The position numbers were made by a program, and so were the translations under genes. Shown here in pieces: positions 1 through 14,472 of a stretch of DNA of 64,000 nt (the stretch's first letter is position 1; every line of letters starts with the position of its first letter). Source of the stretch: Tubulanus polymorphus. Its lineage: Eukaryota > Nemertea > Palaeonemertea > Tubulaniformes > Tubulanidae. The stretch lies in NCBI RefSeq assembly GCF_964204645.1, contig NC_134027.1, positions 21,068,485 to 21,132,484 of the forward strand, given 5' to 3'. Below the pieces are notes generated by a model. That model was not told the origin of the DNA. It was given only the letters and a program-made list of their open reading frames with translations, and did no database searches.

Positions 1-19
1 CACAGAGCCATCCAGTGGC

Positions 20-446
20 TACAGTAAATCACCCTAACTTGGACATGACAGGGTCCGATCTAAGCACTTGTCCGATTGCCCAGGACAAGTATATTCTCAT
101 CGGGGCAAGTAGATTATCATTATCACTTGACCCCCGGGCTAGTGCAATTATATGTCAAAAAGCTATTTCCAACTCGATACAACAGATGATAGTGCCACCA
201 ATCGGACTGCCTGTGAGGGAAAGTAGCTTTTGGAGGGGGCAAGCGAAATTTCAGATGTGCTTGCCCCCCCCCCCCCCCGGGCAAGTGACTTGCATTCCTT
301 AGATCGGACCCTACATGACCAACTCAACAAAAATGATATCATTTTTCCGACTTTCTTTCCTATCCTATCCTTAATTCAAACTTTGCTTAATTTTAGACTA
401 TTGTTACCGAGTCCCAGTTTGTCCGAGTGAAGCGAGGTTTACTGTA
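20..446. mobile_element. pogo/Tigger-like MITE (TA target duplication)
   Basis: The left end reads TA-CAGTAAATCACC and the right end is the inverted GGTTTACTG-TA. The inverted ends match imperfectly for about 24 bp, and a second internal inverted pair lies around 'gggtccgatctaag' near 51-65 and 'ccttagatcggaccc' near 297-311. A TA duplication with CAGT-type ends is typical of pogo/Tigger derivatives. There is no transposase. Open frames here are incidental and cross a poly-C tract at about 264-279. Confidence 0.5.
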
Positions 447-942
447 GACTCGACAAAAACTTAAAGATGAAATCTAACGCCAAAAAAAAACATACAAGCA
501 GTGGATATCATAAAATTCCATAAGAACGACTAAGGGTCCAGAGACACTGTGGCCACTTAAGAAACGGTTTGACTGCACGACCGGAGACATGTCCTATGAC
601 AACGCTAGGCTTTGAAAGTGTACAAAATGTTTTGGATTCAGCATTTCAGTAATCCTGTTCAAAAATGACTACTACTAATACTTAGTCCAATACATTGAAT
701 AGACATTAACTCGGGAAACACTTCAGACATATATTCTTATCGTGGGATTCTTTTAAATGGCTATCGTGATGATCTCATATAGCATCCTAAGAAGGCCACG
801 GGTGACATATTGCCGGAGATATTTTTCTCGAATTTCCACTGCAGTGCGATGTATAACCGATGTACTGCTACGTCGCATGTACCCTGCAGTTACAAGATGT
901 TTGACAGGGGCCGCCAACGGCATTGCAGGGTAGAATGAAAGC

Positions 943-1236
943 TTAACCCTTTCAGTGCTGACTAATCAATACCCTATAGTGCTGGATAATTTGAAAATTT
1001 TGAAAAATTCCACCCTAGTGTGCTGAATAACGGGAATACCACTATAGTGCGTCTACACCGCGGTGCAGTGTATCGTTAGTTACTAGTATTTCATTATGTT
1101 TGAAAGGTGCTGCCATTTTTCAAGAGAGATAATTACTAATTACTAATTAAATCAAAACATCGCAGTGCGGTGTACTCGCAAAATCCATCATCGATTCATA
1201 CACCGCACTGCGGTGTAGATGCACTGAAAGGGTTAA
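943..1236. mobile_element. piggyBac-type MITE, copy 1
   Basis: A 294-bp element bounded by TTAA at both ends, with terminal inverted repeats CCCTTTCAGTGC and GCACTGAAAGGG. TTAA duplications with ends starting CCC are the hallmark of piggyBac elements. The interior carries nested palindromic words around CACCGCGGTG and CACCGCACTGCGGTG, and no coding capacity. Two close relatives lie at 11189-11480 and 58554-58851. The right end is only about 13 bp from the putative splice donor of the neighbouring minus-strand exon, so the element sits just inside that intron. Confidence 0.85.
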
Positions 1237-1254
1237 TAATCAAAAAGCACCAAC

Positions 1255-1515
1255 CCTCATCTCAACGAGTTTCGTCGTGGTCCTGTCGAACACCTCCGAC
1301 GCGCTGGCGTACTCCTCGCGGTTGTTTCGTATCGACGCGCGAATCGTAATCGACGGATATTCCAGTTTCAATATCGACACGAGCAGTTTCACCTCGCTGC
1401 TCGGGTGAACTCGTTTCGGGCCGACGATGAAATACGTCGGGTCGTCCCACAGACGCACGCTCGACGTAATCTCCGCGAGCGATATCAAAATCGCGGCACA
1501 GGCCAAAATCTTCAT
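1255..1515 (-). CDS. First coding exon of an alpha-2-macroglobulin/CD109/TEP-like protein (partial)
   Basis: Reads 87 codons from ATG at 1515. It begins MKILACAAILISLAEITSS, a clear signal peptide, followed by a segment with 'DDPTYFIVGPKRVHPSSEV' that resembles the first macroglobulin (MG1) beta-domain of CD109, thioester proteins and alpha-2-macroglobulins, which are secreted protease-trapping or complement-like proteins. An upstream in-frame ATG at 1563 would add 16 charged residues, but the internal Met best fits the signal peptide. The probable donor is GTTGGT (1249-1254), a form used elsewhere in this window, leaving phase 0. The rest of the gene should lie off the left edge. It is divergent from NEDD8. 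Family placement rests on one short exon. Confidence 0.55.
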
Positions 1516-3625
1516 CTCTCTTTCTCTCACACACGATTTTCTGTCTGAAAAGAGTGAAATCAAACAAAGATTATCATCAATACTTAACCATTGCTTACTT
1601 AACCATTGTTTTTCAGTTGTTATGCCTTTACTTTAATCTATTCCCCTTTCAATATTTTAATCACTCACTCCGTTTTCTTTTGTTTTGGTCTTGTATAAAT
1701 ATCTTGTAATATTCTCCTTTCTCAGTACGCCTGATGATGGCTAATAGTCTTTAGCCGAAACGTTGCGCAAATATAAATATATACTCTTCTACTCAAGTTT
1801 CTTGTTTTGGCTGAAGTTATTGTGGGATTTCTCTCGTTATTATCATCAATTTCGACAATGTAGGTTTGGACAAAATTAAGTCAACAGGGTAACAACAGCT
1901 TACGGCCAGATGACTGAAGTAACTAGCTAAATAATCAGTTTCACACATATAAAAGTAGTTGTTGTTGTTAAGGGCCAAATTTAAGGGTTTTGGAAAGGTT
2001 AGGTGAAGGTAGAGAGTAGAATAAAAAATTTGTTCCGGTAGTTATAGGCCTAGCCCAGCACATATCAGGCCAATCCCAATTTTCACTGGTTCCTTTGGTA
2101 GGCTAAGGTTGAATTTTTTTTAAAGTCCAGCACCTTAGCACCCATGCCCATTATCGGTAACCAATCGGAATAAGCTAGAGGCAAATACAGTTCATAATTT
2201 CAACCTTTAGGCCTAACCCAACGCGCGGCATTTTTTGCGGGTTTGGTTCTTTGAGGCTAAGTGAAGGTCTAGAAGAAGACCGTTGATCATTAAACCGCCT
2301 TGATTGGAACCCATGAAGCCTGGAATGGTGACATCAGCAAGTGGCAGCTTTAGCCACTAGATTCACTTAAGTTTCAGCCACTAGAGCAAATTACATAGCA
2401 GTGTTTACTAGATACAATAACACCATATTGGCAAAATGTCCACCTAAATATTTCGCAGCAGCCATACGCCTAGTTAGTTACCAAATCATAGGTGGTAAGC
2501 TTTTAAAATCAGATGGGATCCGATCGTGAAACTAACCCACAGACAGGTTACCATAGGCATAAAGCCAAATTAAGAGATCGTGAAATTAATTCAGGCCTAC
2601 TCTAATAAATGTTGTGGGTGTGTCTAAACACACCACTTACTTGAATGAATGATAATTTTCTACATTAATATCATACAAAGAACAAAATATCAGAAATTGT
2701 GATATTCGTCTTTATGCTGTAGTATGGCGGTAGACCTACAGATAACGCCTCTTCGGTCTACACTAATACTATACAATGACACACATACTCTACAAGACCT
2801 GCCCTTTAGTAATAGTAGTGCATAGCATACAATTGATTGATTGTGTCAATAATAAAACCCGACTACGACTTTTTGACATACCAGACTTCTAATTATTTTG
2901 CTACAGAAGACCTTATGACTGTTTTACCTTTAAAATTACAAGGAAATATTCATCTAAATGACTATCTTTTGTAAATCAACTTGTTTCTGACAGCAGTGTC
3001 CGATTAGTGAATCAGGTAGTTTGATTACGAAAACACCCGAACACTGACTCACTCACGAATGTATTAATAAAAACAAAATGGCGTCTATTTAACTTTTCAT
3101 TTTAACGACTTTCGAGCCAAATCTAACCAATTCTTCCTCACCTGTTCCGGACATAATATACACCATTATACTCACCGCTAATTGATAAATGTATCCACAA
3201 GTAAACAAGGGCGATTTTAGGCGCTATGCGCGTATAAATCCTACTTTAGACGGCGCAGTTTTATTTAGCGTGGCGTTATGGAGGCCGCCATGACAGTTAG
3301 AAGCTGGATATACAAGCTCGTCTCTGATTGGCCAAATTCCCTAGCAGAAATAATGACTTTTTATGAACAAAAAATGAATTTGATCGAATAATTTCCCATC
3401 TAAGCTATGTCGATTGTTAATATGAACGGTATTGGGTTCTCCAAAGTGAGAAGCGGTGATTCGAACACGGAAAATAGCCGAATTCTTTCTTTCAGCGAAA
3501 ATTTGACATTGACAATTAACCAATCAGAGACCTCCTTCCAAATTCTTACATGCCCGGAAAAGTAGCACTGATCTAGACTCGATAGAAAATCATCTTCTCT
3601 CAAAAATCTCATAAAAACTGCAAAA
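1516..3625. other. Intergenic region between the divergent A2M-like and NEDD8 genes
   Basis: About 2.1 kb between two divergently oriented start codons, with no convincing coding signal on either strand. It holds a hammerhead-ribozyme-like motif (about 1730-1775) and diffuse dispersed repeat sequence at about 1960-2330. The NEDD8 promoter should lie in the right half (about 3000-3600), but no clear TATA box or other named element can be singled out. Confidence 0.5.
1726..1780 (+). ncRNA. Hammerhead-ribozyme-like core, probable Penelope-type retroelement remnant
   Basis: The plus strand shows the conserved core order CTGATGA (1731-1737), a perfect 6-bp hairpin GGCTAA/TTAGCC (1739-1744 with 1751-1756), then GAAA (1757-1760), followed by the short palindrome TTGCGCAA. 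This is the order CUGANGA, stem II, GAAA, stem III of hammerhead ribozymes, which are known in Penelope-like elements. Stem I and the cleavage triplet are not clear, so catalytic activity is not established. A second, better-formed example lies on the minus strand at 9190-9240. Confidence 0.4.
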
Positions 3626-6743
<3,118 letters not shown>

Positions 6744-7211
6744 GAACAAATGGAACAATAGGAACTATTTATTATACCAAGCCGCGTGTCGAGGCGAATA
6801 AGCTTCAGCTACCCTCGATTGATAAACTTTCTTAAATACGTTCAAAGAACTCTTGTTTCGTTATTTGACTGTGAATTAAAGTAAATTAAGTCTGTAAGTG
6901 TCAATCTGCAGTCTGGACCAACCCTTCAGACTTTTAAGCATCGATTGGTTAAGTTTTTTTGAAACTATGATATAAAATGTTAGCGGTTTATAGTTCATTT
7001 GTTAGTAGATTTTCGATTACAAATGTCTTGAGGTGAGGTCCTTAAAACTGTGCGTTGGAAGTCTGGACGATCGAAAATTGGAAGAAAGCCGTTGAGGTAC
7101 CCCGAACGTCGTAGGGGTTGGGTGTAGGCAGCAGATTGATACCTGCATGAATTTGGCAGCAGTCAAATTATGAACTCATGACTGAAACTTAGCGCAAGAC
7201 TTACGATATAC

Positions 7212-7394
7212 ATTAGACTCCGTTTACCCCACGTTCGCTTGCCTCAGATATTGCGTATCGCGGACAATATATTACTAATTTTCCAACTCTAATTATTATT
7301 CATAACCCTCCCCTGTTCAGACTGCCCAGAAATTTGCATAGCTTGAGAATTTGTTGGTCCTGCGAGATCTGAGGCAAGCGGGGGTCTACTGTAT
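7212..7394. mobile_element. pogo-like MITE, AGACTCC family, copy 1
   Basis: Starts near TTAGACTCCGTTTACCCC and ends GGGGTCTACTGTA. Inner inverted words are CTTGCCTCAGAT and ATCTGAGGCAAG. Related copies lie at 9709-9876 and 23766-23957 and share the right-end words 'gtcctgcgagatc' or 'gaggcaagc' plus 'agtctac'. TA-flanked CAGTAGAC ends suggest a pogo/Tigger-derived family. Confidence 0.55.
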
Positions 7395-8737
7395 TTCGAT
7401 AAATATTTTCACGTGCACTTTAGTATCGGTCTATTATTACCATTTGTACAACAACTATTTATTTGATTTTATTTTTTAGTTTCAATGTACATTACGCGCA
7501 TACGTGTACTAAACATTGTATGAAATATTGTAAGCTACCAAGAATATGCCCCCGAGAGCATGGTTTCAACGGTACTTAATATGATTGTACGTTAAATTCG
7601 TCGCTTAAAATATTGGAAGATGATTTGCTGGGTCGTACCTCTCCACTCCAATGCGCCTTTGAATAAAATAAATACATGTACTACCAAAAAAATGAATGAA
7701 AGTCATGTGCTTGATGCGATCGAAGACTACTCAACGAAAATGAATGTGATGCCTATGTATGTATGATAAAAGGGTAGGGTGTTGAAAGGGGTGGGATATT
7801 GACTAGATGTGTGGGAAGGGCTCTGGTGTGTAGCTCCGTCAATTTATGTATAATAAAAGGGAAATTTGTAGTGTATTTACTGGGTCTTGTTTGTTGTTAC
7901 TTGTGTTAGTGATTCAGTTCAATTTCTCGGTAAAATTCTCGGATGTCAGTATTGTATCTATGGATTGTGCCGTTATCTGATGGAATCCTTATAGTCGATA
8001 TGCCGGCAGCAGATAAAAATACGCTACAATATTGTCTGTGTAAGTGTTTAGACGGTTACAATGTAATTTTCTTGTGACGTTGTCTGCGTGGTGCATGTGG
8101 CAGCTTTAATTGATTGTAGATTTCGGTGATATAGGATCTGCACCGTCAGCTCAGGATACGACCGGGAACATGACAAACTATGCTGGAATCCGAGCGTCAT
8201 ATACATCGTATTTTCATGGGTTATTCACGGAATTCGTATAAAACCACGACTTATAGATAACTCGTAAAAATACGACTTACACGTGACTCGTATCACGTAA
8301 GTCGTAGAAAAATCGTCAGTCCCGAGGGCTACGACTTATGGAGGGTTGACTGTACATAGTAAAACATCCTCGATATAATGCTATACTCCCTATACCGCCG
8401 AAGTGGTTTGGCACCAATGTGGGCGGTATATCGGGGGTTGACTGTATTTTGGTAAGAGATATTTATTTTTAGACCTACAGGGTTTTCCTATGTTAAGGCA
8501 TTTCGTTGTACCAATTCTGGAATACTGGTGCATTTTTTTCGGCTTCATTAGAATACTTCTACAACCAGTAACTATTTAAGAATAGAATAGCGTGTTGTTT
8601 TCCAGATTTCTATCGACTGGAATATATTCAATCCAGTCCTCGTGTCTGGGAAGACTATACAGTACAGCCTGGTTATTACAAATCTTGTCGCCGACAGTGA
8701 ATTCGTATCTAAGAGGTTTTGTACCTGGATGTACATA

Positions 8738-8913
8738 GGGATCATTCATTTATTACATACGCATTAGAGGAGGGGGAGGGGTAAGGCAATTGCGAACTGT
8801 ACTACTTAATGTATATGAAAAAATGGCAGATTTTGCGTACAGGGGGTTGAAAAAGTCAAATTTCATGCTTACGCACGCATGAAATTTGACTTTCGTAATA
8901 AATGAATGATCCC
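8738..8913. mobile_element. MITE with 19-bp GGGATCATTCATTTATTAC ends
   Basis: A 176-bp element with inverted termini GGGATCATTCATTTATTAC and GTAATAAATGAATGATCCC, flanked by ATA on both sides (8735-8737, 8914-8916). The right part contains a further near-perfect palindrome, AAGTCAAATTTCATGC against GCATGAAATTTGACTT (about 8847-8893). The whole element can fold on itself. No coding capacity. Confidence 0.75.
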
Positions 8914-9189
8914 ATATATAAATACTGCAGCTGAGACGTGTACCAATCATTATAAATCAAATTCATCGAGGTCACTCAAGGCTTTATGATCACTCCGGAA
9001 GTCTCCATAAATCAATGCGGGTAGCCTATACTATGTTACACAGATAGTCGTTTTCAGCATCAAATTCAACCATCGGGACAAAGTTCTGAAATTACCTTAA
9101 CTCTGATATCACTCAGTCGGACACTATAAGTTTTAGTTTTAATACAAAAACGCATTTTCGAAACATCAACCAGAAAATTGTAGCGTGTT

Positions 9190-9240
9190 TCTCTTCATAC
9201 ATGAAGTTTCGATCTCCCACTAGAGATCATCATCAGGTGT
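9190..9240 (-). ncRNA. Hammerhead-ribozyme-like motif (minus strand)
   Basis: Read on the minus strand: CTGATGA (9236-9230), a perfect stem GATCTC/GAGATC (9228-9223 with 9216-9211), GAAA (9210-9207), then a perfect 6-bp hairpin CTTCAT/ATGAAG (9206-9193). This reproduces CUGAUGA, stem II, GAAA and stem III in order. The expected UH cleavage nucleotides after stem III and a convincing stem I are not obvious. Probably the end of a Penelope-like or retrozyme-type element. Confidence 0.45.
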
Positions 9241-9708
9241 CGGGGAGGGTTAATGTTGGCTATATCCTGTGACGAAATAAAGAACTGAAAAAACCAGGCG
9301 TTAGGCGGGTTGGACATTTATCAAAGGCTAGAACATTTTTATCCTGGCTAGAACATTTCCTAGATTATAAATCATACAAAACTGAAAGTTTTCTGAAGAT
9401 TAATTTATTCAATAACCAACCGACTGAAAAATATTCAAAAATTCATCATATCAAAATCTGAAACACGTTTTAATAATCGTTTCATAATAAGCACCAATAG
9501 TTTTAATCACTTCATTAAAATATCATACCAACATTGATAACAATATAAAATACGTTATTCATTTATTAATAAGTTTAATCCATAAGTTAAGAAAAGTCCA
9601 TTTACAAAGACAAAGAATTCAAATAGGAACTGGGAATGGATAGTATCAACTATCTTTGATAATATGTGTTCACACATTTTTAAGCTACATTCTTAATTGA
9701 AGTAAAGT

Positions 9709-9876
9709 AAACCCTGTTTACCCCCGAAGTCAATTGCCTTGATTACCCCAGAGTTAATTGACAGTATATAAGAAATTTTTAACTCCAATTCATTGCCACA
9801 ACAACCCATCCCTGGAATTTGCATACCTCAGATAATCTAGGTCCACAAGATTTGAGGCAAGCAGAGTCTACAGTAT
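9709..9876. mobile_element. pogo-like MITE, AGACTCC family, copy 2
   Basis: Shares the left word 'tgtttacccc' and right word 'gaggcaagcagagtctacag' with the copies at 7212 and 23766. More diverged and without clear coding content. Confidence 0.45.
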
Positions 9877-10428
9877 ACAACCTTCAACTCTTATCCCATT
9901 CTAGTATGCTTTTCTAAGCACACAGATACACATGTATAATCTCTAATTTGTCAATCCATTTTTAATAAAGATAATGTATGGGGCGAGGTCCTGAAAACAG
10001 ATGAATTCCTAAACAATAAATTATTCCTAATACTCCAAAACTATTGTTACATGTGTCAGTCAGATAAATTTTCTAAGTCCAAAGAGATCTAACTTGAATC
10101 TACTTTTATAGACACATATCGGTATACTAAAATAATCTTCAAAACATGGACTCTCTTTTCTCTATTCAATTTCATTAAAGGGGATTTTTTTGTAAATGCT
10201 TGAATACAGCACATGTACAACATGTATATGGTACGTACAGCCTAGAAGTAACTTCATCTGCGTTCCGATTTCATTCAAAATGCGTTTTCAAATGTGTTCT
10301 GATGAAAACGGAAATTGGAAAGATGACAAACTCTGATGAACTGAGTTTCTTCTAGACTGTAGCCTACAGTAAAATGGATTAGTTTAGTTCAGCTGCCCAT
10401 CCATTCTAATGATTTGACAGGTGTTTTA

Positions 10429-10721
10429 AGCCGGGCGTAGGTCATCCTTGCAACGCGATCGTCGCGTTGCGTCACAAGTGGCCGCGCAAGTCGGTTGCGA
10501 TGCGGTTGTCAGCGACTGTGTGCGACTAGTTGCTGCCAGTCGCAACAGCACGCAGGTCGGTTGCGACGGTCGACTGGCGTCGCTGGCAGTTGCAACCCGT
10601 CGCTGGCAGTCGCAAGGTAGCGTAGGTCGGTGAGTCGTTGCGACGCGATCGTCGCTGGCGGCCGCAGTGAGTCGCGTCGCAGTGAGTCGCAAGCCGTCGC
10701 AGGGCCGACCTACGCCCGCCT
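10429..10721. mobile_element. PIF/Harbinger-type MITE, TCGCAA family, copy 1
   Basis: A 293-bp element with ends AGCCGGGCGTAGGTC and GACCTACGCCCGCCT, flanked by a perfect TTA duplication (10426-10428, 10722-10724). A 3-bp TWA duplication is typical of PIF/Harbinger insertions. The GC-rich interior is built from permutations of short words such as GTCGCTGGCAG, GTTGCGAC and GCGTAGGTCGG, so it is repetitive without a fixed unit. A relative is at about 54810-55090. Arginine-rich open frames here are by-products. Confidence 0.8.
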
Positions 10722-11188
10722 TTAGAGTTATTGCACCGGACATCTGTGCACATGAATATAACTGGACATAAGTATTTCAATAATACTCATAACGTTGATG
10801 AAACACTATGTCCATATTGTTATGATAAATTGAGAATCCCACAATAATGAGAAAGATGATTCATGAAGATGACTATTAGACAAATAAAATCCCACAATAA
10901 ATGAATCGATCTCTGTCAACTTTAACAAAGGTTATAGCCCCCATAATAAACCCCTTTCTGAATATGTCAGTACTTAAGTCCCCATAACTTTATGTGCAGT
11001 GGTTCGTATCTTATTTCATACATATACATATTTATGTACATACATATACCGTGTAATCATTTGGCAAGTAATTTTAGACCGAAGAAGGGTGGTAGCAACA
11101 TTTTAGATCAATTCATTAATTGCGGGATTTTACTCATCGTTTTATCATACCTGATTCATGACTATTATCGAATCAATGAATTATTAGC

Positions 11189-11480
11189 TTAACCCTTTCA
11201 GTACTGGCTAATTAATACCCTATAATGCTGAAGATAATTTGAAAATTCTGAAAAATTCCACCCTTGTGTGTTGAATAACGGGAATAGCACTATAGTGCGT
11301 CTACACCCTGGCGCGGTATATCGTTAATTACTAATATTTCACTATGTTAGGTGCTGCCATCTTTCAAGAGGGATAATTAGTAATTACTAATTAAATTAAT
11401 ACACCGCAGTGCGGTGTACTAGCAAAATCCATTACCGATTCGTACACCGCACTGCCGTGTAGACGCACTGAAAGGGTTAA
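11189..11480. mobile_element. piggyBac-type MITE, copy 2
   Basis: A 292-bp relative of the element at 943-1236, with TTAA at both ends and termini CCCTTTCAGTAC (one change) and GCACTGAAAGGG. It lies about 120 bp beyond the stop codon of the large minus-strand gene, so it may be within or just past its 3' untranslated region. Confidence 0.85.
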
Positions 11481-11603
11481 AGGAAACTCTTCGGAGTCCA
11501 TCTTCCACGTTATATCAGTGTGGGATTCTCAATTTACAATAATACTGGTTTATCAATACTGTTTAAGCATGTACAGCACATGTATGACTGAGTTTTTGAC
11601 AAT

Positions 11604-14472
11604 CTACTTTTCAGTAGCCAGAAATCTAAGCACACACCTCGGACAAGCGAGTGGATAAAACTTCTTATCACTTTTATAAATTTTCAACATAACTTCCGCC
11701 GTTTTCTTAACTCTGGCTAAATCGCCGAAAAATCCTTCACTGAAATCCGGAAGGATTTTTTCGTGGAATTGTTCGCGCGTAAAATAATGCCCACACGTGA
11801 ATGCGAATACGCCAGCGCCCTCTGAATTATCGGAATGATTTAAAGCATTTATTTCGTTGTTCGTTAGAGCGATGTGATGTCGTTTGTTTCGACCTTCCTC
11901 GAGATGATTGTTTATTTCGTCGCGAAGTCTGTCTGTCAACTGCTCAGTTTTCTGTCGAGTATCGTTGACAGCCGCTGACCCTACGTCATCTACGCCTGTC
12001 ACATTCAGCGTGCACTCACTAACGTTGCCTTCTCGGATATCAGCGACAACGCGAGTTGAAACCGATAAGCAAAATTTAACAGAAAACAATCTGCATATTT
12101 CATCCCCAAGCTCCTCTTGTCCACTAAAAAATGATTATATACGTTACCGAAAAAATGAACAATTTGACACCACTTGAAACCATATTCAATGAATATCAAG
12201 GCCAAGATGAATATTAAGGTCAATCACAATTGCCAGGTACATTTGAATTAGATACCAGAAACAGTTTCCTGATATGAATTGCATTCAGACTCTAGAATAA
12301 AATTAAATTAAGCATTAAACATGGCCAACCCATTAGAGCTATAAGTCTGGTTTTGTTAAGCAGCTTTAAGTTCAAACTGAATTGACAGATACCATCCTCC
12401 CTCGGTAGGGATTCGAACCTGATTGTATCGCTACATTTAGCCACGGTATGAAACCCTGCCAGACCAGATGCGTAGGTACATGCACAGGTTTGCCGCACGT
12501 GTTTGCCAAACGGGCGGCAACAATTAGATTGCTTGTTGCATAATCGCTGAGGAAAGTTTCACAGAAGAAAAATAAATGGGAAAACCTGGGCTAATTTCTG
12601 ATTGGCTAATAATGACATCATCAAAGCTGCCCGTGTAGCTGCCCACTCGGTCTAATATGGCAGGGCTACCAACCATGGCGAGTCTTTGAAACCCTGCCGG
12701 GGAGGCTGGACCGATGCTTGTAGTGAAGTGAGGAATATATCTCCCAACAGAAAATAATTCTAACATCTGTTTTTTTATTTCTTGCCCGAACAATCTAGTG
12801 CTGAACACAAGATTTCGTTTTTGGATATTACCGGTATTTGTGGTATTTGTCAACTTGTCAAAGAGTCTGGATTTGAAAATTGGCCTATATAACTAGTCTT
12901 TGGTAAACTGACCCACAAGCAATTACCTGAATAGGACAAGTGACAAGGGAACAGCTAATGTTTGAATGAATGGATTCAGCAATTCTTCTAGTTTACAGAA
13001 ATCTAGATCCTCCTGCAGCCAGAACTTGACCATCTGCTGTAGACATTGTTTTAACTCTGAGTGGTTCTCCACGATTATTTCACAACTGTTCAACATATTG
13101 CTAAAATACAACAACAACTTACAGGTTATGGCACACAAAACATACAACACCTATCAAATGTGTCCAACCCTCAAGAATTTGATGAAAATTTGAAAATGGA
13201 CTTACAAATGAACTTAATTAAAACACCAGAAATTAGTCATTGTATCACCACACTTTCAGAAATGATCATGACATAGTGAATGTCTCAAGAGAGGTACTGG
13301 TAGTTTAGGGCTGGAAGGACTGCTGTTATGTAAACATTGATATTAACAGTGTCTGGTTCTGTCAAGTTCAATGCAGAAGATCAAATAAATTAGGTAGGGT
13401 GATATTTGATACCAGCACTTGGCAACTATTGACCCCAAAATGACTGCCATGGTGGCCATATTGATAAAGTGAGAACTTCTTTATGGTAATCGCCAAATCA
13501 AAGAGTATTAGTTCTTGCTGGAGATGAGAAAATAATGCTAGTGCAGTGAAGGTCCAGGCTGTCTAAATGCACTACTGGGCGATACAGTCTATTTCTAGTG
13601 CCCTTTGGAAAATATAGAGCTATAGACTATGCAAGCATTTTCAACTCAATACACAAATCAGTAAATGGCCCTCACAATGCACAATATGTGACTAAGATTT
13701 AGACTTGAAGCCAGGACCTTGACGTCATCATAAAAGGGTAAAATCTAACAAAATTTTTCATGGAGTGGCTACAGGCCTCCAATGGATACTACTTACTTCA
13801 ATCCAGTTTTGATTACTTCCGCAGCAGTTTCCAGTAGTTTTGATTGCTCTATAAATCCAACCCAATTATTGGCTATTTCTAACATCGAATAGAACAATCC
13901 CTTCAAATAGATAAAACCAAGAAACACTAATAACTGTTCACAATACAGTAGAATACACGCAAGTCAGACCACTTGGGACTGTAATATTTAGTGCGACTTA
14001 TCTGTATTTCAAGTTATACGAATCCGGATGTTTTTGGATACTTGAAACTTTACTTGTAAATGAATATGATATTATGTTACATGAAAATACTGGGGTACAT
14101 ATTTCTGCGGGATACATATTATTGCTAATAGTGAAAAACTGACTTCCAGTCAATCAAAATTATCATATAACAGAGTTTAAACCGACCTGAATGTAAAGTT
14201 TCTGGTTATTATAAATCTCAGCAGTTACACCCCATTGCTTCTCTTGGTTACAAATGCTCACTACTTTCTCCCAAACGATGAAATTCGGTAAACTCTGAAA
14301 CGAATTGTAAATCAAAATTAATAAAAACAGCACACACTCTTGATGACTGATCTTGATGACAAGAACTTACTTCTACAAGTATTGGGATAACCTGAGTTGA
14401 ATATCTTAATGTGGTTAGATCCGGTAGATTTCCGACAAGAGGTTCATCTTTATTCGTTTCACTTCCATTCAC
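11604..14472 (-). CDS. Large gene, exons 25-29: helical tail and terminal zinc-binding module
   Basis: Exons: 14371-14472, 14187-14294, 13797-13900, 12927-13100, 11604-12123. Exon 29 begins after tttttag, with T completing an AG|T serine codon from exon 28. The tail is helical (SMLEIANNWVGFIEQSKLL; HSELKQCLQQMVKFWLQED). The last 80 residues include a low-complexity linker, then VFAFTCGHYFTREQFHEKIL and, 45 residues later, PLACPRCVLRFLATEK at the stop. The paired CGH and CPRC suggest a degenerate RING or zinc-ribbon module with fewer ligands than a classical RING. Exact fold is inference. Confidence 0.85.

Larger units (their letters stand above)
6744..11188. other. Gene-free interval between NEDD8 and the large minus-strand gene
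   Basis: No supported coding exon. AATAAA at 7662-7667 is a possible NEDD8 polyadenylation signal, about 0.9 kb past the stop. The interval holds MITEs at 7212-7394, 8738-8913, 9709-9876 and 10429-10721, a hammerhead-like motif at 9190-9240, and an area at about 8210-8455 with two copies of 'ggttgactgta' and words like 'acgact' and 'cggtatat' that looks like further degraded DNA-transposon sequence. Confidence 0.5.

Noticed and set aside
15-302. 95-codon plus frame at the left edge
   Set aside because: Lies in a MITE and runs through a poly-C tract.
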